Assembly (NCBI GenBank): GCA_014607495.2
Contig: CP053153.1
Span: 3,534,001-3,598,000 of the forward strand
DNA from: Carposina sasakii
Lineage: Eukaryota; Arthropoda; Insecta; Lepidoptera; Carposinidae
DNA: 64,000 nt
Direction of reading: 5' to 3'
The notes beneath the pieces are model-generated. The model searched no databases. It was not told the origin of the DNA and was given only the letters and a program-made list of their open reading frames with translations. Of the stretch, positions 13,301 to 28,300 are shown in pieces (the stretch's first letter is position 1; each line of letters starts with the position of its first letter). The position numbers were made by a program, and so were the translations under genes.

Positions 13301-16300
13301 AAATGCAGATACTATAAAGTAATAGCTATTATGGTCGATTCTGAAAGTCACACTTAAACCTAAACTTAAGATTAGTCATACCTTTACCTTTCTGTCGCAG
13401 CCATTTATGGTTAAGAACGAAGAGAAACAGACCTGTCTAAAAAATGCAGGTACTATAAAGTAATAGCTATTATCACCGTTAGTCCGACCTTCATAGGCTA
13501 TAAGAAGTCAACGGGAATTCTATATTTTTTACGAAAACTATACTAAAGCTGAAATTATATGTTCATTGGGGACAGCGAGGGAGGACTAGTCCTCCCACGG
13601 GAAGGGGACAAACGGGAATTCATAGTCCTATACATATGAAGCTGAAATCGGGCATATATGTTCATTGGGGACAGCGAGGGAGGACTAAAAACGGATTTCC
13701 CGAAATTCCCACGGGAAGGGGACAAACGGGAATTCATAGTTTTTACGAAAACCGCTATACATACATATGAGCTGAAATTGGGCATATATGTTCATTAGGG
13801 ACTGCGAGGAAACACTAGAACGGATTTCCCGAAATTCCCACGGGAAGGAGACCAACGGGAATTAATTTTTTACGAAAACGGTTAAACATGTGAATCTGAA
13901 GTTGAGCATTATGTTTATTTGGGACCCCGAGGAAGCACTGGGAACGGTCCCGAAATTCCCACGGGAAGGGGACAGTCCGCTACTTTTTACACTTAACATA
14001 TAGGCTATTATTATTATTATTTATAAAATTATTAATAAATAAAAAATGGAAAAAATTCTTCACCCGAGTGGGAATCGAACCCACGACCGCTGCAAACCGT
14101 GCCAGCCGCTTTAACCACTAAACCACCAGGTCAATTACTCAGATGACGAATTTTACCATCTCTTTTCTAAATTACATATTGGCAACGTTATTCTTCATCC
14201 CGATAGCTATACACTAGCCAAATCTCGGCAAACAAAGCTGAATCCCTCAGCACAATGTTTAAAGATGAAACGATCAACCATATCCTAACGGATTATATTT
14301 ATGGAGAAGTGTTTTTATAAATTTATCTTAGTCAAGATATTATATATTATAAAATTATTAATAAAGAAAATGGAAAAAAATATATACCTACAGGGTGATT
14401 TTTGTCGTCAACGTTCCCGAAAACTACGGAATCTTATATTATTTTTCTCCATGGAAGCATACCTGGGAAGTGTCTGGTTTCCAAAATTTATCCAAAGTTT
14501 AAATAGACTGCGTTTTTCTGCATAAATGCACATACGCGCGTAGCAGGATTTTTTCACGAAAAATAATTAATATTATAAAAAAACTAACATAAACACTATA
14601 ATAAAGGAATTAATTTTTTTTTTAATTTTTTGTCCCAGCATTTTTTTTGGCATAAACTTACTTTATTTCAAAGAAATACCCTTCGTTTGGCCACAAAAAA
14701 ACATCCTGTATAGGTAATTTAGAGTAAGTAACGGTAGTTCCTAAACAATTTACATAATCTACTATTTACATAAAACTTTCGCTATGTCAAATGGTTTTAT
14801 GAATTAAATACCTATTAGAGACAAGGACGTCTTTAACCGTCCAACTAAATGACAAAATAATAATAATAATTACATAGAGGACGTCCATCTAATGCGTATG
14901 TTGGAGAATATGTGAAATATTAAATACTGAGTGAACTATACCAAAAATAACGTAGTTCACAAGTGCCCGCAATATGAATCACTCTTAAATACTTGCAAAT
15001 TACAACTCATTTAACACTTTATTAAATAAACAGTTATGATTTAAAATGGTATAAAATAGAATAAGAAACTGGTGCACCTTAAATACGTTAAACGCCAGTA
15101 TAAGTTTGATGCTATTTAAATATTTAAAAATTAATCAATAATACTATTAAACATACCCTGAACAGGCTGGCCACTAGGTCCAAAAGATACTCTGGAAGCT
15201 GAAAATAAATATAAAGTAAGTACTTTAATATTTTCCCTAATGAGGTTACAGAACTGTACAAAATGGAAATAATAATGGTAGCCAATAAAATCGCGCGTTG
15301 ACGTCTTTTACATGCTGGCGTCAGAAACGGTGACGAAATAACCGACATTATTGCTATAAACGTTTTTATATATGAGAAAGTTGATTTTTCATAGAAAAAC
15401 TTTTATGTTGAGGAGTTTTATATTTAGAAGTTGATTTCGTGTTAAATTTTCCGTGCATGCTTATTTTAATATACTTATAGATAGGTATATAGAAAAACTT
15501 ATAGAAGTTTATATTATACCTATGTGAAAGATATAATTATGTGTTAAAGGATGTGTGATATAAATAATAATAAAAAAAAAATGAAATGCATCAGCTTAAT
15601 TCCACTAAAGGACACTCGTTGCTGTAGGCATATTCACTTAAATAAAATGCGCTAGTATTTAATTGTACTAAATAAAATGTGTGAATAATAATTTACTTAC
15701 GTATATGTGGGCCTTCTGGTACATAGGATACTGGTTCACCTATAAAATTTAAAAACACCTGTATTTAATTAAATATAACAAAACATTTAAGTATGTAGGT
15801 ACGAGTAGGTTGAGGTGGTTTGGGCATGTGGAGAGGATGAGTGAAAGTAGACTGATAAAGAAAATGTACAACGGAAGAGTGGATGGAAGGGTTGGAAGGG
15901 AAGACCTCGCCGGACTTTCACCGATCAAATTGGTGAAATTCTAAAGAAAGGTCAGGTCAAGAGTACCTTAAACCGACGAGCGTGCATGAAGAATATCATG
16001 AAAGTAGATGAAGCGAAAGAGGTGTGTCAGGATCGTAGCAAATGGAGATCCGTGATCTCTGCCTACCCCTCCGGGAAAGAGGCGTGATTATTATGTATGT
16101 ATGTATGTAGGTAGGTACAGTAAGAGCAGCTCAAATATTATAATACACGGTGTTTTTTCGTTGCCACCCTTAACGAAGGGTACGTACTCTATACATCAAT
16201 AAAGTAAGTTTATGCCATAAAAAAATTCTGGGAAACGATGTAAATTTTTTTGGATTTTTTTTAAATTACTTTATCGGGCGAAATTTCTAGTGTCCAGCGT

Positions 16301-19300
16301 TTATGCTAGTTTTTTCATAGACAGATATTAATTATTTGTCATGAAAAAATCTTGCTACACGCGTCAATGTGCATTTATGCAGAAAAACGCAGTCTATTTA
16401 TTCAACTTTGGACCCTAATATTTTGGATTGGATGGACACTTTCCAGGCATGCTTCCATGGAGAAAAATGATCGTGATGATAAGGAGATTCCATAGTTTTC
16501 GGGAATGTTGACGACCAAAAATCATCCTGTATATTTCATTAAGTATACCTAGAACAGACTGGTTCTTAGGTCCCGAAGGTACTCTTACGACTGAAAAATA
16601 CCTTTTTTTTTAATCAATAGATAAACTGAACCCTTATTTTTTTTTAATATAGCTGCTTTACAATTACCTGGTACCGGCCCTCTCTCTGCTCCAGAAGTCA
16701 CCGGCTCATCTGAGAATTATGTTAATTTACATCAAATACCCTGGACAAATTCTAATTACATGAGCTTATATTAATAACCTACGTAACTGAATATGCGTTT
16801 CCTGGGGGTCTAGACAAACAATTATTACGAGTTATTACAGTGAATTTCGCAAAGTTGATACACAACAGCACACAACAGAAAGAAATTTAACGTGTTATTA
16901 CAAAAGAATTTAACATTGCCTAAATTTGACAGATATTTTTATTATTATTTATATATTTTTAACTTTAGACGCAATTATGTACTAAAACCGGTAGAGTTCA
17001 CATGTAGATATCATTAATAGTTCTACTAAAATTATATAGGTATTTACACGACAAGGGCTCGCCATCCGGTTCATACTTTACTGGCTCATCTGAAAATTAC
17101 AAATAAAGTTTAATCTAATATTATTTTACATTTTATTATATTTTTAAATTTTAATTTTTCAATCTTATTAATACTTTTTTGCAAGTTATCGTTATTTTTA
17201 TACGGTCAGATAGCTTGGCCCTTATGAAACACCTTATGAACACGAGCAAAATTGGTAAGTACCAGTAAAACAATAAAAGAGCATAATATTACTTACGTAT
17301 TGGCTCTCCATCTTGTCCGTATGAAATTGGTTCTGGAAAATAAAATGTACCTACTAAATAGTAGTAAATAGATATATAAATAATTAAATAATTTTGAATG
17401 TAAAATAAACTTTACCCCGAATATGTTCACCGTCCTGTCCGTAACTTACTCGACGGGCTAAAACATAAAATAGTGCTACATAAATCAGGTTTCTATCAAA
17501 AGTCGGTTGATTAAGATAGTAAGCAGATAGTTCTAATTGATAAATAAATTTGATACTGTCTTCTTCTTAAACTTGATCAAGATGGAAACATCAACTTTAT
17601 CTCAGTGGTTAGAGCACTGACACGCGGAATGCAGAGGTCGTGGGTTCGATTCCCACCCGGGTGAGGAATTTTTTCCATTTCTTTATTAATAATTTTATAA
17701 TCAACTTTATCCTAAAAATCAGCCCTTAGGCCGCGTCCCCATTAGGCAAACAGTGAGCGGCTGACTGTTCGCTCACTGACTCTGAGTGGCGTATCGGTTG
17801 CTAACTCAATATCAACTGAGCGGCGAACTAGAGCGTATTAGCACTTGCGAACTCTTGTGAAGGAAGGTAAACTAGTGTACATTAGCGAACGGAACGCCGC
17901 GGCGTAGCGTAGTGAACAAACTGCGCTACCAACTAATTAGTCGGCAAGCGAAACGTCGCAATCTGCGTACATTACGCGCTGTATAACACTCCATTTAAAA
18001 TGTATAGGGAGGCAAACTGGAAGCAAACTGTTACCCTCTCACTGTTCGCCAAATGGGGACGCGGCTTTAAGTATGTTCAGGTTGAGGAAGGCCTATGTTT
18101 ACAGGACTTCTCATGGCTGAAATTATGATGATCATGTGATTATCATGTGATTGGCACTAAGTAAGTGCCTTCATGAAAATTTATATTTTTACCTGGCAAT
18201 GGCTCACCATCCGGTCCATAAGTTACAGGCGAACCTGTAAAAAAATGTTGTAATTAAAAATATTAGGAATTGCAACGTAGCAAAATCATAGATTTGTTAT
18301 ATACTTAGGTACGTCTTAACTCTAGAAAGACATGACTTGTTAACGAGCAACGTGCATAATATAACCTGGCATTTTTACAAATTTTAAACAGCCTAGTAAA
18401 TGCAATCCCTACTAATTTTAACCCTGTCTATCTGTCGCGCTTTCACGTCAAAACTACTTAACCGATTTGAATGAAATTTGGTATACACAGGTAGTCTAGA
18501 GCCTTTTTACCCTGGCAAAATATTTATACCCCGAAAGTCTACGCGGGCTAAGTAGCGGCGAGTCCACTAGTCATAATAGTATATCTACTAATAGCAAGAT
18601 AATTATTTACGTATAACTTGGCCATCCGGTTGGTACGATACTAGTCCACTTGTAAAATATAAAACACATAGCATGAAACACATAAAAAGCTTTTTGGTAT
18701 CGTCTTAAATACAGGCTGTGTGTGACAGCCAGGCAAATACTGAAATACTGAACAAGTACTATTATTTTGAGTTACAACAGTGTTATTACTTGCAGGAAAT
18801 GCATTTTTGATTGGATTATTCGCAATATTTGTTTTGCGCTAATTGCATCGGGCGATGATACATTACTGTTTTTGAGATCACTTGTGATTCTCCATTACGG
18901 TTGATCAGTTAATATAACTTTATTGAGCGCATTTTTTTTATATTATCCAAAGGTTAAAATGTTGTATTTAGATCTAAGGCCTACTCAAATGAACTACACT
19001 ATTTATTCCTGAAAAAATGAAAATAAAAAGTCGCAAAATTTTTTTGAATTTTCCATTCGAAAATTTTCAGTGGTTTTCGCCTCAGAATCATGATCTGAAA
19101 TCACTATATCAATATTTGCGTGGCTGTCACTTCCACCCTTTATAAATAAATATGTATTTATTTAAACACTTACCACGAACTGGTAGGCTATCACGTCCGA
19201 AGGTTACTTTCGTGGCTGAATAATATAAAAATCCATAATTTTAATTTGTATTTACAGTTTTAGAGAAAAGGTAAGTTATAAAATATTTTTTAATTATTAT

Positions 19301-22300
19301 AATGACATTGGTTGATATAGTAATCAGTTTTTATTTTTAATTATTTAAAATATCATCATCATCAGCCTATTGCAGTCCACTTCTGGACGTAGGCTTCCCC
19401 CAGGGCACGCCACAAGACTGCCATGGGGGGTATTTGCCCATAGTCACCACGCTGGACAGGCGGGTTGGTGACCGCAGTTTGTATTTTGGACTATGTTGTC
19501 AACACGGGAGGCGCTGCTGCCCACCTCCCGGAAACCCTTAATCGCCTCGTACGATACCCACGGGCAGACATGGGGTGGTATGAATTCTACTCTGCCGTCA
19601 CCACGCGGCGGCACGCGGTTTAAAATAAAATAATTATTCATACACCTACCCGGAGCAGATTGGCCATCAGGTCCTACAGGTTCTGGCGTGAATGAAAAAA
19701 AAAACACTTTAAACACCTTATTTAAAAAAGGGAAACTTTGGCCAGAAAACATTAAATTAAAACAATGAATGGGAGTACAAAATATAAAATATTTGTTTAA
19801 AGCGTGGTGAAAAGTGGGTGTGTAATTTCACACTTCTGCTCAACCTTTTTGGGGGATAATGGGCGTGACTATACTATGTATTCGTTTATGAAGCGATAGA
19901 AGTATGTCAGGCGGGACCGTGGCAAATGGAGCTCCGTGTTTTTCCTATCTCTGGGAAAACGGTGTGATTTTCTTTTTTTGTACGTATACATTGTTTCAAA
20001 ATGAATAAGATAATTCGCGATCCTGCAGTTCTAGCTATATTATTATTTGGAACACAGCCGTGTGTATGTTTATCCTACTTAATATTATTAAATATTAACA
20101 TTATTAATATTATAATTAATATTATTACGCGAAAGTTTGTAAGTATGGACGGATGGATGTTTGTTACTCTTTCACGTAAAAATGGCTGGAACGATTTTAA
20201 TAAAATTTCGTATGGAGTTAGCTGACACCCTGGATTAGCACATAGGCTACTTTTTATATCGTGAAAATATTTTTGTTCCGAATAATTTCGACATTTTATT
20301 TTTGTGCAGTACACGCGGACGGAGTCGCGGGCGTCCACTAGTGTATAAGTAAGTTAAGAATATTACATGACACTGGCTCGCCATCCACGACTGGTCTCTC
20401 TTAAAAGGATGTTAATGATCGTAAATGTTTTTATGTTTTCTTTTGGCACTAAATTTTAGATATGCAGTCAAATTAAGGCCCTGTTACCTAATTATAACTG
20501 TGTTACAGGTCACAGTATTCCTCTTTATATACATTTATTTTCACTCATTTAAAGTGCATAAGATACAATGTTATCTATGTTTGCACAGCGCTTTATCTTA
20601 GTTCCAAACAGCAAACATAACAAAAGTTTTTACCTCGAAGACGCTGGCTATCCGGTCCGGTAGTTATTTGCGGGGCTGAAAAACATTAAAATCTACTTTG
20701 GAAATCATCAAAAAAGCTGAAATATAATAACCAGTGATCGTGAGAATAAATGGGTTCTCCCATTCAGTACAAAAAAGGTGTAACATATTGGTAATACAGG
20801 AGCATAGAAAAATTCTTGATAGCTGAACCGTAGATAAATAAAATTACTCTATATTTTTACTAATACAAAAAGCCATGCACGTGTGTAACATTTATTGCGA
20901 AGTTTCTAAACATAATGTTAAAAATAGTACTTTTTTTCATTCTTTTGTATACCTACATAAAACATTACAAAAGTTTGTATATTTAACTAAAAATACTAAC
21001 CTTCTGTCCCATAAGACTCCGTCACATCTGAAAAAAATTTACGACTGAAATAATCAATAATAATAAAATTATTGCGCATTACAATATTAGGGCATGGAAA
21101 CAAGCAGACTTACACCAGGATCATAGGTACGTACAATGCAAAATTTTATTAATATTACCGAATCTCAAAAATCTATGTATACAGAATATTTTTTCGTTGC
21201 TACCCCACCACGAAGGGTAACTCTATCTATGAATGGGAAAGGTAAATTACTTGATCGGGCGAAATTCATAGTTTTTATGTTAGTTTTTTATTAATTATTT
21301 CTCGTAAAAAAATCTTGCTACGCACATCATATATAACAGGAGAAGCATAGGCATAAATAACGCTGCAGTTTTTTTGTTCGTTCTAATAAAATAAAGGTAA
21401 TATTTTCTATATAACATAGTATACCAGGAGTGGGCTCCTCATCTCCTCTGCTATCGTCCGCTCTGCGAGATTCATCATCCTCTCTCCGTGATTCGACATC
21501 ATCTGATAAATAATAACAATAAACTTAATAAGTATTTTTACTATAAAATATAATTTACACTTGTTTCTTAAAATTAAACTAAACTATACAATTTCATCAT
21601 TACACATAATAAAATTAATCTACGAAATGTTTTTAACGGCTACTTCTCTTGTAAATTCAACAAAAAGGAATTGTTTAATGGCAGCGGTTTGCTACCCGGT
21701 CCCGCAAGTCACAGGTGAAGCTGGAAAATATTTATTTCTCATTTAATTGGAATATTTTTAGGACACGTGAAATTTAATTGGAATATTTTTAGGACACGTA
21801 ATTACAATAATAAAACCGTACCTACCTGTTTGTCTACTATAGTATACTTTGAATATAAAAACATAATTCAGAGGAAATTCTTAGGTTAATAATTATAGAC
21901 CATTATAATCATTAAAGATAGATTAATTGGTAATGCAAGTCTTAAAATTACTTGTATTAGACCTTAATTGTAAAATTATAAAATTGTCTGTTATGTTATA
22001 ATACCTATATATTTCGTTTCTTTGAGACCATACGTGTGCGTATTAAATATTATAATTACAAACTGTAGTACCTACACCTATTCAATACTAAAATTATAAT
22101 AATAAAATAAACTATATTTCCCTATTTTATAACAGATGCTTTTAAGATTACTGAAACTACGATAAAAAATAGAACTTTTTGATGATGATATAATATTATA
22201 CCGATAGTCGGCTGGCCATCCGGTCCGGTTATAGCTTGTGGGGCTGAAAAAATATGTTATGTAATCCCTACAAAAAACTTCCACCGGAAAAATATTTATA

Positions 22301-25300
22301 AGTTCCGGTTGATTATTCTTTTAAAAGTTACTTATTATGACTCCTCACGGATTTCCCTTTTAACCAATCCAAAACCAACAATCAACACAAATATTTTATC
22401 AATACAAAAAATACGAGTACCCTCAATTGGTTTGCCATCCAGCCCGACAGCGGTTGGCGGACCTGTAATATATAGGTATATATTTAATATATTATAACAA
22501 TATATAATAAAATAACAAAAAATATATAACACCTGTTACCAAACGTTACGTATAAAATATTAAAAGTTTCAATTTAGCAAAAAAGGGATACTGATGAACA
22601 CTATTTGTATTAGTACTTTACCATAAATCGGTTCTCCATCAGGTCCGAAATTAATTGTTCTCGGAGGTTCTGTAAAATTATGTACACAAATATAGTAAAA
22701 ATTATATATCGCTCATAAAATAAACATAATACTAAGAGAAAAATTGGTAAACGATACGAATTATTATACTATATTAAAAAATATTATTAACCTTGAATTG
22801 GTTGACCATCTGGGCCGAAAGTGCCTGGCGCACCTATAAATATGTATTAGAAAATTTTATGATCATATAAAATATCTAATACGCGAGATTTGCTTTGTGT
22901 CCTGAGCTAGCTGCATCACCTTCCATGCATGTCGTATGAATTGACTAAGGACCCCAGGCATTCTCTCAGGCGAGAAGCAAGCAACTTGCCACTGATCATT
23001 TATCACTCCCCGCTATGCCAAAGATGGCAATAAAAACTTATCAAGTATTGGCAGGCCATCTGAGGGGTAAGCACGAACCTCTCGATAGTCCGTGACGCTA
23101 TCGTCCAACTGTCGAATCACATAGATTTTGTTAGCGAGTCGCTAGCGTTATGCCGCGTAAAAAGGTTCGTGCTCACCCCACAGGTCTGTAAGTACTCAAC
23201 TAGCACATAAGTGAATTTTGCAACTTATTTTAAAACTTCGAGTTAGAAATAAGTATTATATCAGTGTCAGGTATAACTTCCAGCTGAAAATACATCTCAA
23301 AGTTTTATATAAGTTCTGTCTATCACCCGTAGTTGCTTATGAAAGTTTTAGTATCCATTATATTTCTTAGGGTGGCATAAGGTCGAAATTCCTACTTATA
23401 GCAGCAAAGAAGCTTTATTTGTTACTAATATAGTGCTAATGGCGTCAAACAGGGTATCAAAATCATTTTTAAGATACCTTTAGATATTAGTAATAACATT
23501 CTCCGATTTAGCACCTGTAGTTCGAAATGGGTAGTATATTGAAGTATTATATAACATGTAGCAACAAAACGGATCATACTATTTCCTTTGGGGTTGATCA
23601 ATTAATTGAACTTTTTTGAGAGCAACTTTTTTTTTTGAAAACCATCTATACGAGTATGTTAAAATTTTGTTTTTAAGTCATTATTTAAGGCCCACTTAAA
23701 CGAACCACACTATTTTTTCCTGAAAAAAAAAAAAAAAGTCGGATACTTTTATTATTTATGAGTAGGTATATTTGTTATAACGCACCTAAAATTGGCTGGC
23801 CGTCCGGACCAAAGGTGACTGGTTGCGTTCCTATAAATCAAAGACGATTATAGTACTACTCTTTGCTATAAATAAAACAACATTACTTAGTAGGTTCACC
23901 GTAAAAAATATATTCACGTTATAATAGTTTTTTCAGTTATGAACTGAGTAATGGTTACTTTACTATACTACATAGTCTCTACCTATCCCTATCGGACAAT
24001 GGCGTGAGGTTATGTTGTATTGTATGTGTATTTTACTATACAGGGTGTAACAGAAAGGGTATGTTAAGCGAAAAGCTATGTATATAGCCCACTATAGAGA
24101 TCCTATTTCCAATATTTGGGACTCGAAATCACATTTTTATTTTTCAAGATTGTATGGACATTCCTGAGTTGTTTCGGAATTCTTCATACTATCTGGAAAA
24201 ATAAAAATGTGAATTTGAGTCAGAAATTTTGGAAATAAGTTCTCTATAGTGGGCTATTTACATAGCTTTTCGCTTAACATATACCTTTTGTTACACCCTG
24301 TATACATAACTCTTTCACACATTACATTATTACATTTGGTTTAGATAATTTTTCTCTCATATGGTGGGTTTCTACCAGTGGCATGAGTATAGCCACAATC
24401 TAACTAACTATGCTTGCAAAGTTACACGTGACATACCGAGCATTGGCTGACCACCAGGTCCGTATCCCATTGGCGCACCTATAAAATATTTACAAATAAT
24501 GTACATAGTTAAAGTTATAATTTTAATTAGGTATACGTAAAGTTACTTTACTTAGTTTTTGGAAATCCCGTTTGTCCCCTTCCCGTGGGAATTTCAGAAA
24601 ATCCGTTCTTAGCGCTCCCTCGCAGTCCCTAATGAACGTACAGGTCTAATTTCGAATTCATATGTATCGCGGTTGTCGTAAAAAAATTATTGTACCCTAC
24701 CCGTGGGAATTTCGGGAAATCTGTTCCTAGTGCTTCCTTGGGGTCCCCAATAAACATAATATATGCTATGCCCAGCTTCAGATTCATATGTGTAACCGTT
24801 TTCGTAAAAAATAATTAATTCCCGTTGGTCCCCTTCCCGTGGATTCTAACGGTCTAGTAGTTTTTGTGCCTATTCATTACAACCAAACAAAGCTTTCCTC
24901 TTTATAATATTAGTGTAGATAGATGTCAGTAATTTCAAGAAGTTCATAGTTGCAATATTTAACGTTCATATTGGCTTTCCATTCGGTTCATAGGTGGCTG
25001 GAGGCGCGCCTAAAATATTTTAAACATTTAAAGGTTAATGTAAGTTGGTAATATTATATCAAAATAACAAATATCTCAATCAATCAATCAATTATGTTTA
25101 TTTGCTCAAATGTATTTACAGCAAGCGTTCTACATATTTCGTCATATCTGACATGCAAATTTTTATTCCGTACAATTCAACATCAAACGGGCATATTCAT
25201 AAATTGTAATAAAATCTAATATAAAATGTATTTAAAAATATTTTTTTTTATTTAACGAAAACTTTAACATACCAAGAATAGGCTGGCCATCTGGTCCATA

Positions 25301-28300
25301 AGAGACTGGCCCACCTATAAAATTACAATTCTTGCTTATGTCTAATTTAGATTTGGATTGTTTTACAGCCAATTTCTATAACTGATCTTCAGAGATTTTT
25401 TGCATATCTCAGATTTAAACATCAATTGTTTTCATACAAAATTTCAAATTAGGAATAGAAAAATCCGAGATTCTTTTTGATCTCTCGCATTGAAATTGGC
25501 CGTTAATGGTATACTATGAATGCGTGTGAGGTTCATAGCTCACGCTGTAAGCGTTTCGAATTTAAATATTATTGTAATACTGTATGTTATTCTGCTAAGT
25601 ATTTAGTTAAATGAAGGAAAACCTCATATCACTACAAATAACTTACCAAAAGTGACTACCAAATGATAACTTACCCGCTGGTCGTCAACGTTCGGTGCCC
25701 CTGGTCCTAAGAATGCACATATGGTTCACAATACCTTGATTTGATGATTAGCAGATGTATTTATTTTAAAACAATAGTAGATTACTCAGTGCAGAAACAC
25801 ATTCATGGATTCATCGGTTACAACCAACGAAAGATAAATATTATATAGGTAATAAAATTATAACAGATATTTCATACATTTTGTTGTCAATTTTATCAAT
25901 ATCAGATACATGCAGAAACTACCCATTACCATGTATTTTGTCATGGATAGAATGACAATATCGGACCCACACAAACCCTATATATATTAATTATTATTTA
26001 TTATTATCATGATAAAATAATTCATTATGTTAAAAAAATAAAATATATCAAGGTACGAGAAGACCTAACAGATGGAGGGACAACCTGGATATGTGTCAGC
26101 CAGGGGGCCCACTATTATAGTATATAATAGATGGTTAAAGTAATGTAATCTATAAAATTACCTTGAATAGGCTGGCCATCAGGTCCATAGGTAACTGGCT
26201 CATCTATGAAAAATAAGGGAACGCTTGGAATTTGTAAATTTGTTGTATTTTAATTCAATAAAAAAATTTAGTTAGCCCAGAATTAGAGAAAAATGACATG
26301 ATACTCGTAACACTACTAGAAATGTATTAAAATATTTAATAGAGTTATTTTATATTTTGAAATAAAAATTATACCCATAAGTGGCTGGCCATCCGGTCCG
26401 TAAGCTTGAGCTGAAAGTTATTAAAAAAGTTAGTAGTAAAAAGAAAGAAGGCTGCCTTTCTGGAACTTATTTAATGACTTCGATTGTTATGCACGTACGT
26501 AGTTATGCAAACGGGAACTAACCCAAAAGAGCCTGAATTGGAATTAGGATTCAGAAACTATTAAAAATGAACTTCAAAACATCAAAATATTTTGTTTCAA
26601 ATGCGATTTGGCCTTTTTATGTAGGTTTGTTCCCGTTGCCATAACAAGTATAATTTTCTAAGGAAAAACCAATTTAAAAAAATACTTTGGGTCAATTTTT
26701 CCAATGGTCAGATAGCTCTAAAACTTGACCAATATACATCATTAATAATAATATCTAATATATAAAAAAAAGGAAATAAGCTAAGGTAAAGGCACCTATT
26801 ACCGAGTCCACTAAAATTGGCACCTATCACCGAGGTATAGGTATATTTATTTATATTCGTGTATTTGCCAATTTAAAAGGATTTATTAGCGTTTGGGAAT
26901 TTAGAGAAAATAAATATATTTATAATCATATAAAAAGGTCAGAGTTTAGGGAAATAGTGGCATTAAAGTCATCTGCTCACCCAAATGCGTCACATACAAT
27001 AACATATAGCTCAGCCTCGGTTATAGGTCGCACCTTTTAGGGTTTTTTTATATAGGTAACATTTACATCTTTTTACATTTATAAATTTTTAAAGCTTTTA
27101 TAATTTTTTTCGATATAAGTACTTTTTTTGTCTATAATAAATACTAAGTACAGATTAATAACCAAAAAATCTAGATTGCCAAAGTGATTTATTTTTTTTT
27201 TATTATCTTAATTTTTATTTTCCCTTAAATACCTCGATAATAGGTGCCTTTACCTCACCTGGTGGTTGTTGCACTTCGCAGATAGCATAACGAGGTGCAT
27301 TGAAGTCCTCGTTGGCATATTTTCTGCAAACGATTGGACTGATCACGATAAAGTTAAGAAAATCATTAAAAAATATAATCCAACAAGAATAAGCGTGATG
27401 AACTCAGATCCGTTTTTTTTTTTGTAAAAATAATGCACTAGATGTTCTTATTTTCCTAGAATAATTATGCCCAATTTCAGAAGTTATAGATTCAAAACTT
27501 TGTCCAGAATAGCAATTTTGAGAATTTGAATAAATTGTTGATGAAGTTATCGTTATATGGACCTGTCTTTCGTTTTGGGAAGTAAAAATGTTTTATAGAA
27601 AATACTCTTACGTTATATTTTTATACATCCCTATTTAATAATAGCAACTACAATGATAAAGACTTGTTAACAAAATGCAGTTTTTGCAGTTGGTTAAACA
27701 ATTATTTACATTAGTTGTAAACTTACAAAAATATTGATTAATACTTACATGGAATAATTGGTTGACCATCAGGCCCATAAACGACTGCTGGAGCTGCAAA
27801 ATGGAGTTAAAATTTATAATCCCCCCATGCTATTTGTGCAAGAAAATTTTAATAAACTCATATCAAGAAGCCTTATCTATGTAACGTTTAAAATGTTTAT
27901 TTCTAAATATTATATCAAAATATAAGACCTTTTAAATAAGACTGAGAAATTTAATAGGTATCACATTTTTACCTGGTTGCGGCTCAACACCAGAATCAGC
28001 CACTGAAAAAATTATGACAAAAATTATAAAAACATATTGACAAAAAAAAATTTTGAAAAATTATACTTAAAAGCAAATTGTTTACTTGCTACTGGTTGAC
28101 CATCCGGCCCGGTGGGTGCAGCTGTAAAATTACGATAAGAAATATGTATAAATTATTTTATTAATTTAATACGGCTTATTTTTATTGACAAATTAAAATA
28201 ATACATACGACTGAATTGCGGTACGCCTCCAGGTCCAAATGTTAGAAGAGGAGCTGAAAAATATGTTTTGTTAATATTCGCAATAATAGGAAAAAATGAA

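Noticed and set aside
13555..13785. Minus-strand 76-aa open frame with repeated NSRLSPSRG and SPMNIYA
   Set aside because: It is the translation of the non-coding tandem repeat at 13540-13990, whose other copies are not open.
19444..19752. 102-aa minus-strand open frame
   Set aside because: It fuses the microexon 19650-19682 with intron and LINE-tail sequence; only the exon part is real.
27256..27272. 15-nt exon (QQPP) beside the TIR element
   Set aside because: Phase fits, but the sequence looks like the end of a transposable element and a 15-nt exon without other support is too weak.
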